DNA of 21,640 nucleotides, taken from positions 1-21,640 of the forward strand of contig JACQWN010000363.1 in the NCBI GenBank assembly GCA_016209245.1. The letters run 5' to 3'. This document shows positions 10,251 to 16,200 of the stretch, one piece after another (position 1 is the stretch's first letter; each line of letters starts with the position of its first letter). The DNA comes from Bacteroidia bacterium. Its GTDB lineage: Bacteria > Bacteroidota > Bacteroidia > Bacteroidales > BM523. Made by a program: the position numbers and the translations under genes. The notes beneath the pieces were generated by a model, which ran no database searches, was not told the origin of the DNA, and was given only the letters and a program-made list of their open reading frames with translations.

Positions 10251-12072
10251 TTTTGATAGTATTGAGTTGGATTTTACGGTTGATACTGCAGGATGTCATC
10301 CACTGTCTCTGCAATTTCAAAATTTATCAACAGGTCAAATAGCGTATTATGATTGGAATTTTGGCGATAACTCCCATTCTGATTCGCTTAATCCGACTCA
10401 TACATTTTATAATGACAGTTATATTAATGATACTTCTTATTTTGTTTCATTAACTGCGATATCTGCAAATCTATGCACAGATACATCTTACGTAGAAATT
10501 ATTGTTCATCCCAAGCCGTTTGCGCAATTTACATTGAATGACACAACCGCCTGTTCGCATGTTGATATTGAAATATATAACCAATCTATAGGCGCTACGA
10601 ATTATTATTGGAGTTTCGGTGATCCTACAATTGATACAATAACAGCAGATACAATTGTGCACACTTTTGAAAATTTTCAGAATAATCCTGTATATTTCCA
10701 TATAGTTTTACAGGCATCAAATGAGCATAATTGTTTAAGTGCTTATGGTGATACGTTAATAGTATATCCTGAAGTGAAAGCGGAATTTGTCGTTGAGGAT
10801 TCATCCGGTTGCAGCCCGTTTTTCGTAAATATTACAAATAATTCAACACAAGGTCAGTCGTATTTTTGGAATTTTAGTGATGGAACATCAAGTAATTTAT
10901 TTGATGTTCAACATACTTATATAAATAGCCAGACAGCCGATACAAACTTTCAAATTTCTTTATTGGTTCAGTCTCAATATAATTGCAATGATGCGACATT
11001 TCAAGTCATAACTGTACATCCGACGCCGCATGCTGAATTTACAGCATCGCCGGTATCGCAAAATTTTCCGGAAACCACTGTGACTCTTGATAATCAAAGT
11101 ACAGGCGGAATAAATTATTCATGGAATTTCGGCGATAATACCGGTTCGGAACAAGAAGATCCGTATCCTTATATTTATGAAACATGGGGGAAATATTACA
11201 TCACATTAATTGTAAGTAACCAAAGTTGTTCGGATAGCGCTACAATAATGATTACAATTATTCCACCGCATCCTAAAGCGGATTTTGATACGGTTTTGCC
11301 GGGATGTCCACCATTAAGCGTTACTTTCAAAAATCTCTCAAAATATGCTAATAAATATCACTGGAATTTTGATGATGGAGCAGCCACAGACACTGCCACT
11401 AATCCTACTTATGTTTTTGAAATGCCCGGCGTGTATCATGTGACCCTAATTGCGGAAAATACTTTATTAGGAGAAAGTGATACAATAACGCGGCTAGTCC
11501 GTGTTTACGAACAACCTGATGCATATTTTAAAGCTGTTCCACATACGGTCAAAGAAATTAAGGAACCTGTTCACTTTTACAATTATTCATCGTATGGATA
11601 TACTTATTTATGGGATTTCGGTGATGGTTCAACTTCAAATGAGATCGAACCGGTTCACTTTTATCAGAACCAAGGAATATATGATATTTCACTAAATGTA
11701 TGGTCTGAATATCAGTGCTTTGATTCAATTACTTTCAAAGATGCGGTCAGAGTCGTTCCTGATTGTATAATTTTATTTCCAAATGTATTTATTCCTGATA
11801 AAGATGGACCATCAGACGGTTTTTACTCTGAGTCGAAATATTATACCAACAACATTTTTCATCCTGCTTCAAGTAAAATTGATGAATTCAATATGATGAT
11901 ATTTACCAGGTGGGGAGAATTAATTTTTCAAACCAATGATATTTATCAGGGCTGGGATGGTTATTACAATGGTAAGCTTTGTCAGCAGGATGTATATGTC
12001 TGGAAGGCGATATGGCAATGCCAGGATGGTCAGATTTATGAGGAAGCAGGCGATGTGACATTGTTTCATTAA
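1519..12072 (+). CDS. Giant SprB-repeat / PKD-domain surface adhesin with type IX secretion C-terminal sorting domain
   Basis: 3,517 codons in this frame; coding similarity extends upstream to about 1447, so the ATG at 1519 is not the real start (see the fragment at 1118). I count about 35 SprB repeats in total, each near 76 residues, with Cys-x-G, GG-x-x-P-Y-x-Y-x-W, A-G-x-Y-x-V-T-V-T-D and a second Cys. Three early repeats carry a ~120-residue inserted domain (1939-2325, 3031-3396, 4117-4464). Residues ~2917-3415 hold six PKD domains (W-N-F-G-D-type motifs). Residues ~3416-3517 are the gliding-motility CHU_C/type B sorting domain (F-P-N-V-F-I-P, F-T-R-W-G-E-L-I-F, G-W-D-G). Such proteins are exported by the type IX system and displayed on the cell surface for gliding or attachment. 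The PorP/SprF gene 76 bp downstream is its expected partner. No catalytic domain was seen. Oddities are one shortened repeat (9031-9148) and a recent 228-bp duplication. Confidence 0.93.
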   Translation: MLPFSSYQWSNGATTEFIDNLPSGIYSVTITDANFCIATNSINLQPPSVSAYFQIGSITNVSCYGGSDGTATVTADGGGPYSYSWSNGETTNPATNLSAGANTVTVTNAYSCTTTATANITQPNAVTPSIIGQNLRCNENQVAEIFLIEFEWLATSCYSASNILFEINGDTALYTEGAIGSCECEPGIRTATISDSSVLSLITNGINTFSVSFPEYLSWAIVTVYGVNTTEIIVANPSGLAETNGTDLCSNNYYNDTSVTVTKEISLLYTGSASLTVTGGTPSYTYWWSDASTSQNLLNISPGSYTVTVTDSHGCTGTDSVTITQPLTVVTADIISHTDVSCFLGNDGTATISGAGGTPPYIYLWDDSPPAQTTPTATSLSSGTYRAVVTDINGCFAYDTITITQPTRLTDTITSKINVACHDDSTGSATITAYGGTPPYTYVWNDPAPAQLTATATNLTAGIWTVTVTDANNCTVSAAVTVTQPSTPVTTNIAGTDLLCYGDTAVEIISIDFIWLATSCVLNPAYISFYINGSLALNTIGDNKSCYFWTATMSVTITDTSVIHLIVDGNNTFAVDFPEYLSWAMVTIHGITSQDIIIADYTGSPTGIFDPDTSITSTTSNVSLYYTGSANLTVLGGIQPYTYLWSGPNFFSSTLQDLTGISAGTYIVTVKDTNLCEVIDTIIITQPTLLTDTISTLINVSCYNYNDGIAVITPNGGTSPYEYLWNTTPPVQTFMASSLSTGDYRVTVTDSHNCYDLVFFTITEPPILTDSIVADSILCFGDSTGSIREFISGGTPPYDYVWSNGISTMDTTALSDTISGLADNIYTVTVTDGNGCYIISTDTITEPDSELIATIVSTDLVCNGNSAAEVISVEFSWSARSPGSPADITFNINGSPDIITEGANGSLSFLTYSYTVSEPSILQFIQDGNNIFRIDFGKQLKWVNVIIFYGMEIQNIPLFNSAPSLYVTDVDTPIISEVSLFYSGEVYLTVSGGSPPYSFLWDNGSTTQNLIDVSAGTYVVTVTDANSCTVIDSVIIIQPDLLTANIDLYSNVTCYNNGWAGVFTDGGTSPYEYSWNDSFEQTTDIADSLTPGSYRVIVTDAAGCQVSASVTIADSSQVSIIDTVVTNVSCNGWSDGSITITPMGVSPYTYNWSPAGYTGDSTDTYSGLPPGSYTVIVTDNAGSCTGAAITITEPLVLTANITGQINVDCYVDSTGSATVTAGGGTPPYTYDWSPNGYTGDGTVTYSDLASGNYTVTVTDSLGCTQTKTLTITQPSVPFSANITGANISCNGGTNGSATVTITSGGALPYDYQWSNGSSTVNTAAISNSIGNLTADTYSVTVTDNNNCTVTANITITEPADLVLTISKVDVTCTGANNGSVELTVTGGTSPYIYIWSNGETTEDIDNLAPGAYTCTVTDNNGCTATISETINEQPPTFTVGFTVTNVQCYGLSNGSATANPSGGTSPYTYSWNTFQTSQTASGLSAGVYSVSVSDAGGSCIVAPITVTQPNALWVIPSITNPLCYDGNDGTASVTVYDGTSPYIYSWSDGQTTSTATDLTAGVYSVTVQDNNGCEFLISATITNPPPSVSASISGTNITCYGWGNGTASVSHSGGTPPRTILWSTSQNFENLYNLSPGTYTVTVTDANGCTAIDSINITQPSELSFNTTVTNVACFNASTGVIDLTPSGGTSPYTYLWSNSATTEDISGLSAGIYSVTITDATSICTATASVSVTQPASMLTTGITGTDVTSNGGNDGSASLTVTGGISPYTYLWSNSATTQNISGLTDGIYDVTITDANTCTTVNTITINQPPVLSTSITGINVKCFGHSSGIADLSVSGGVPGYTYLWSNGATSQDLNNIPADTFYVEVTDANSVTVVASVIILEPVNITTGIISINLSCNGNSSGSIDLLVNGGTTPYTYSWNYGQSSQDLTNIPTGNYAVTITDIMGCTIDTSVTITEPVVLSVLTTQTNVSCFNGSNGSATVSPSGGTPGYTYSWTGDSTSQTISDKPPGTYTVTVTDSNNCTATATVIITEPPVISATITGTNVSCNNGSSGAVSLSVNGGVPPYTYIWTNGATTQNLSNITAGTYIVTITDTYNCSTSPFITIAQPQSLLASIAGTSVQCYGDVADTVNLTVTGGAPGYTYLWSNSLTSQDLTNLSAGTYSVTVFDANSCTTTASVTVTQPVNPLAAYIAGTNINCYGDTDGYINTTVTGGTSPYIYTWSNGASTDDLINITAGTYTATATDANGCTTTATVTITQPEEITIESDPTNVKCRNDSTGTVNLTVTGGIFPYSYLWNYGQTSEDIMNISAGNYSVTVTDFNSCTKTASVTVTQPASALTATTIVTNVLCYEQSTGTIDLTPSGGTPSYSYSWNNGTTSQDLNDLSSGTYTVTLTDANGCTISVTTTITQPASALTATTIVTNVLCYGQSTGIIDLTPSGGTPSYSYSWNNGATSQDLFNRPAGTYTVTITDVNGCTAIGSFAITQPASALSATTIMTNVNCNGYSTGSVDLTVSGGIPGYTYLWNTGAVSQDIFNRPAACYNNSTGSVVLTVSGGVPGYSYLWNTGDTLPDISGISAGTYTITVSDGNGCMDTILNIVTQPSSPVYITGSVTNVACYNYSTGSIDITVTGGTFPYFYLWSNNATSQDIGGIPAGIYSVTVSDAHSCYLIDSITVQQPSTALSAIISGSNITCYGQSTGAADLIVSGGIYPYLYAWSNGATYQDLNNIQAGVYIVFVQDNNSCAFLDTIVITEPEPIIVTLNGHNVTCYNGSDGAIDMSVTGGTGGYLYSWNCGFTTDSINNLTAGLFEVTISDANLCSSTASTIISEPGPLIDSLIGTEILCPGVCSGELIVILNEGVGTPPFNYYWSNSVATDSIATGLCSGIYSVTVADSNNCTDFATHTISVYYFDSIELDFTVDTAGCHPLSLQFQNLSTGQIAYYDWNFGDNSHSDSLNPTHTFYNDSYINDTSYFVSLTAISANLCTDTSYVEIIVHPKPFAQFTLNDTTACSHVDIEIYNQSIGATNYYWSFGDPTIDTITADTIVHTFENFQNNPVYFHIVLQASNEHNCLSAYGDTLIVYPEVKAEFVVEDSSGCSPFFVNITNNSTQGQSYFWNFSDGTSSNLFDVQHTYINSQTADTNFQISLLVQSQYNCNDATFQVITVHPTPHAEFTASPVSQNFPETTVTLDNQSTGGINYSWNFGDNTGSEQEDPYPYIYETWGKYYITLIVSNQSCSDSATIMITIIPPHPKADFDTVLPGCPPLSVTFKNLSKYANKYHWNFDDGAATDTATNPTYVFEMPGVYHVTLIAENTLLGESDTITRLVRVYEQPDAYFKAVPHTVKEIKEPVHFYNYSSYGYTYLWDFGDGSTSNEIEPVHFYQNQGIYDISLNVWSEYQCFDSITFKDAVRVVPDCIILFPNVFIPDKDGPSDGFYSESKYYTNNIFHPASSKIDEFNMMIFTRWGELIFQTNDIYQGWDGYYNGKLCQQDVYVWKAIWQCQDGQIYEEAGDVTLFH
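8533..8898 (+). repeat. Recent tandem duplication of one SprB unit, 228-bp period
   Basis: GCATCTGCATTAACAGCA starts at 8533 and again at 8761. The following ~138 bp are nearly identical in both copies, including synonymous positions, with only a handful of differences. They encode S-A-L-T-A-T-T-I-V-T-N-V-L-C-Y and a matching G-G-T-P-S-Y-S-Y-S-W-N-N-G. The rest of each unit diverges. This is the most recent-looking expansion in the array. Confidence 0.85.
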
Positions 12073-12148
12073 TTATTTTAATGGCAAAAGAGATGATATT
12101 TACATACAAATAACAGAGATTATTAAATGAAATGAAACTATCAACAAA

Positions 12149-12916
12149 ATGATTAAAAAAATAGTCATACTGATAATAATGCTGGCAGATTGTACCAGTA
12201 AATCATATTGCCAGGATCCACAGTTCTCGCAATATTATGCAAATCAATTATATCTATCGCCGTCGTACGCTGGTAGTACTGACGGATGCAGGGTTATTTC
12301 AAATTTTCGTGACCAATGGCTGAAAATACCCGGTTCCTTTATTACATATTCCTGTTCATTTGATTATTTTCTTTATAAATTAAACAGCGGCGTCGGGTTT
12401 CTGTTTCTCAGTGACCAGGCAGGGAGCGGGCGATTACGCACGACAAATCTGGGATTTCAATACTCATATAATATTCATATAAAAAAGGATTGGGTAATCA
12501 GGCCCGGACTACAGTATTATTATACGCAAAGAAGCTTTGATCTATCAAAACTTATTTTTGTTGACCAGGTCTCAATCCATGGAATGTCTCCTGGCACATC
12601 TGAATCATTTCCGGTTCAAAAAGTTGATTATTTCGACTGTTCGGCGTCTGTAATTGGTTATTCAGAAAATAAATGGGCAGGATTTACTATAGACCATCTG
12701 GTTAAAAACAATCAGTCCTTCCTCAGAAAGAAAAGCTCTGTTCCTGTTAAATATTCACTATTTGGTGGCGTTAAAATTTTGCTGAAGGGTAAATCAAAAA
12801 AAGATAATGAAGAGAGTCTCTTTCTATCATGTCTTTATCAAAGACAAAATGATTTTAATCAATTTGAAATAACACCATATTGGCATAACGATCCTTTTAT
12901 TCCCATATTGGTCTAA
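12149..12916 (+). CDS. PorP/SprF-family type IX secretion membrane protein, N-terminal and middle part (frameshifted)
   Basis: 255 codons starting with a hydrophobic signal segment, then the family hallmark Q-D-P-Q-F-S-Q-Y-Y-A-N-Q-L-Y-L-S-P-S-Y-A-G just after the cleavage region. Alternating β-strand segments follow (for example G-V-G-F-L-F-L-S-D, L-G-F-Q-Y-S-Y-N). PorP/SprF proteins are outer-membrane β-barrel proteins of about 300-340 residues that accompany type B sorting-domain substrates; in gliding flavobacteria SprF is needed for SprB to reach the surface. The frame ends early at 12914-12916 because of a 28-bp tandem duplication (12875-12930). The remaining C-terminal part continues in the next frame to 13178. 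Removing one 28-bp unit gives a 333-residue protein of normal length. Position directly after the adhesin suggests an operon. Confidence 0.88.
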   Translation: MIKKIVILIIMLADCTSKSYCQDPQFSQYYANQLYLSPSYAGSTDGCRVISNFRDQWLKIPGSFITYSCSFDYFLYKLNSGVGFLFLSDQAGSGRLRTTNLGFQYSYNIHIKKDWVIRPGLQYYYTQRSFDLSKLIFVDQVSIHGMSPGTSESFPVQKVDYFDCSASVIGYSENKWAGFTIDHLVKNNQSFLRKKSSVPVKYSLFGGVKILLKGKSKKDNEESLFLSCLYQRQNDFNQFEITPYWHNDPFIPILV

Positions 12917-12930
12917 AGCACCTTTTATTC
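12875..12930 (+). repeat. 28-bp imperfect tandem duplication inside the PorP/SprF gene
   Basis: Units 12875-12902 and 12903-12930 abut exactly. Each has CCATATTGG, nine middle bases, then CCTTTTATTC. The outer 9 and 10 bases are identical and the middle nine match at four positions, giving 23/28. Because 28 is not a multiple of three, the second unit shifts the frame by +1, precisely the shift between the two halves of the gene. Confidence 0.9.
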
Positions 12931-12983
12931 TTGGAATAGGTTATAGAGGCTGCCCTCATATATTAAATAAAGAAAATGGTTTT

Positions 12984-13178
12984 TTGCAAAGCGATGCAAT
13001 AATTTTTCTCATAGGATATAAAGTGGAATACTTTTCCATAGGTTATAGTTATGACTTTACAATATCTTCACTTGCCGGTAATACAGCTGGAGCACACGAA
13101 ATCTCTATTATTTATCTCTTTAACCAGGAACATAAATATAAGGTGAAAAAAATGATAGTTCCATGTCCTAAATTTTAA
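12984..13178 (+). CDS. C-terminal part of the PorP/SprF-family protein (same gene as 12149)
   Basis: This frame is open upstream to within the 28-bp duplication and reads P-Y-W-S-K-A-P-F-I-L-G-I-G-Y-R-G before the nominal TTG at 12984. It then gives I-G-Y-S-Y-D-F-T-I-S-S-L, G-A-H-E-I-S-I-I-Y-L-F and the terminal C-P-K-F. 'GYSYD...S.L...GAHEIS' followed by a closing 'CPxF' is the signature C-terminal end of PorP/SprF proteins. It therefore belongs to the gene starting at 12149 and is not an independent gene; no initiation context is visible at 12984. The downstream sensor-kinase ATG is 30 bp after its stop. Confidence 0.85.
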   Translation: MQSDAIIFLIGYKVEYFSIGYSYDFTISSLAGNTAGAHEISIIYLFNQEHKYKVKKMIVPCPKF

Positions 13179-13208
13179 ATATAAATGAATTTGTTTAACA
13201 AATAACAA

Positions 13209-16200
13209 ATGAAAAATTTTAGTCAAATATTCTGTATTTCATTTTATGAATTAAAATTACTTAAATATTCATTATTCATTTTACTTTTTCTTTTCATTCA
13301 ATGTAATAATAATTCCAAACAGGAAATTAAAAAACCTGAACATGCAACCGGAAGTGCTAAACCGAAAACCGAAAACCCGAAACAGGAAGCTCTAAAAAAT
13401 AATCCCGACATCATAAAACCGCCTACCCCTATTCTTCTTAACAATTGTCCCAAAACCCGTGTTATTACAGTACCCAAAACCGGTGTTTCTTCTTATACTA
13501 TTCAGACTGAAAGCGGTCCGCGTAAAATTGAACTTAAACCTCCTGCAATAACTACCCTCTCGGCTGTCGCACCCGAAGCACAGGGTATCGGCTTTTTCAC
13601 CACATACAACACCGAGCAGGGCTTGGCGCTCAGCAGCATACTTAGCGGTTGCATTGACCATTTAGGCAATCTCTGGTTCGGTACTGACGGAGGAGGTGTT
13701 TCCCGTTATGACGGGAAAAAATTTACAAATTTTACGACGACTCAGGGACTTGCGAATAATGTTGTAAACAGTATCTTTGAAGATAAAAACGGTAATCTCT
13801 GGTTCGGCACTAACGGAGGTGTGAGCCGTTACGACGGGAAATCATTTACAACGTTTACTACAGAGGATGGGCTGGCAGGCATTAATTATGTTGTAAGTAT
13901 TGTTGAAGATAAAACCGGAAATATATGGGTCGGCACCTGGTTAGGTGGATTGAGCCGCTTTGATAGTAATAAAAAGGGGACTGGCGGGAAATCATTTACC
14001 CCTTTTGGTATTGCAATTGGTGGTATGCTTATCAGCACCATAACAGATAAAACCGGAAATCTCTGGTTCGGTAATAAATTATATGGTGTAAGCCGTTTTG
14101 ACCCTTCAGCGAATCACAAGGAAAGTGTGCATCCCGTTACAACATTTACAACGGCGCAGGGGCTTGCAAATAATGGTGTAAGGAGTATCCTTGAAGATAA
14201 AACCGGAAATCTCTGGTTCGGCACTGATGGAGGCGGCGTGTCGCGCTATGATGGAAAATCTTTTACGAACTTTACTACAGTCCATGGACTGACAAATAAT
14301 TATGTCAGGTGCATCACCGAAGATAAAATCGGAAATCTCTGGTTTGGGACAAACGGAGGCGGAGTAAGCCGCTTTGATGGAAAATCATTTACAACGTTTA
14401 CTACGGCACAGGGGCTTGCCAATAATGAAGTAAGAATTATCCTTGAAGATAAAACTGGAAATCTCTGGTTTGGTACTTATGGAGGGGGTATAAGCCGCTA
14501 CGACGGGAAATCCTTTACCAGATTTTCTACGGAGCAGGGTCTTGCCAAAAATATTGTACTCAATATCCTTGAAGATAAAAACGGAAATCTATGGTTTGGA
14601 ACTAAAGGAGCAGGCGTGAGTTGCTATGACGGGAAATCCTTTGCCACATTTACTACGGCGCAAGGACTTTCAGGCAGTTGGGTTAAAAGTATCCTTGAAG
14701 ATAAAGCTGGAAATCTCTGGCTTGGCATTTATAGTGGCGGGGTGTGTCGCTATGATGGAAAATCCTTTACTGTGTTTACTGAAGCGCAGGGAATTAGTAG
14801 TTTTGTTTTTTATATCTTTGAAGATAGCGCAGGAAATCTCTGGTTCACCACCGATGGAGGCGTGGTTCGCTTTGATGGGAAATCATCTGCCAGGTTTACT
14901 ACGGCGCAGGGGCTTGCAAATAATGGTGTAAGTAGTATTCTTGAAGATAAAACCGGAAATCTCTGGTTCGGAACAGAAGGAGGTGTGAGCCGCTGTGCTT
15001 ATCCCAATAAAGGAGGTAACTATTCTTTTACGAACTTTACAACTGCTCATGGGCTTGGTAATAATGAAGTAATTACTATCATTGAAGATAAAACAGGAAA
15101 TCTTTGGTTTGGTACTGCAGGCGGCGGCATTAGTTTTCTAAATGATTCATCCCGCATGTGTGGGATGAATCATTTAAGATTTAAAACTTTTACAACCGCC
15201 GATGGGCTCAGCGATGATGTAGTAACAAGTATCGTTGAAGACATGGAAGGAAGAATATTTCTCGGAACAAACAAGGGCATAAGCGTCATTACAGGATGGA
15301 GGAAAAAATATAATAGCAACAGTGTCAGCAACAGTTATCCCTCATCCCTTATTTCCGATAGTATTCCTGTTTTTGAAATCTACCATGAACGCACAGGCTA
15401 CCCGGTAAAAAACATAAATTCAATGTGTCCTGACAACAAGGGTATTATCTGGGTTGCAACAGGCGACGACAAAACAGCGCTTGTTCGCTTTGATTATAAA
15501 GCAGTTCAAAGAAATCCAAACCCGCCGACGGTAGTAATACAAAATATCAGGATAAATGAGGAAAATATAAGCTGGTACGCATTAAGAAGTCCCAAAACCC
15601 AAGCTCAAAATTCCAAGACCCAAGACAGCGCCTTGGAATTTGGGACTTGGAGGTTGGACCTTGTGTCTTCTTCTGAGGACAGTTTAGCAATTATCAACGA
15701 AGAAGTCTTCACTTTCGGTAAACCATTAACACCGGCGGAGCGCAACACCTTGTGCCAAAAATTCAGGGATATACAATTTGACGGAATTACCAGTTTTTAC
15801 CCTATTCCTGAAAATTTAATTCTTCCTTACAAACATAACAACATCACATTTGAATTTGCAGCCATAGAACCTGCCCGTCCGTATCTTATAAAATATCAAT
15901 ATATTTTAGAAGGTTACGACAAAGACTGGAGACCTATTACTGATAAAACATCGGCAAGTTTCGGTAATATATGGGAAGGCACATATACCTTTAAAATCAG
16001 GGCATTGTTTACCGGCCCCGCAGGTAGAGACGCCATTAATGGTGTCTCTGGTGATCAATGGAGCGAACCTGTAATTTACAGATTCAGTGTATTGCCTCCA
16101 TGGTATAGAACATGGTGGATGTATGTTATTTATGTAGTTGTTTTTATTAGTATATTATATTTGGTTTACCGGTGGCGGATTGCCAAACTCCAGAGGGAAA

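Noticed and set aside
12984..13178. Independent small gene with a TTG start
   Set aside because: Its frame is open upstream and its sequence is the C-terminal signature of PorP/SprF; it is the displaced end of the gene at 12149.
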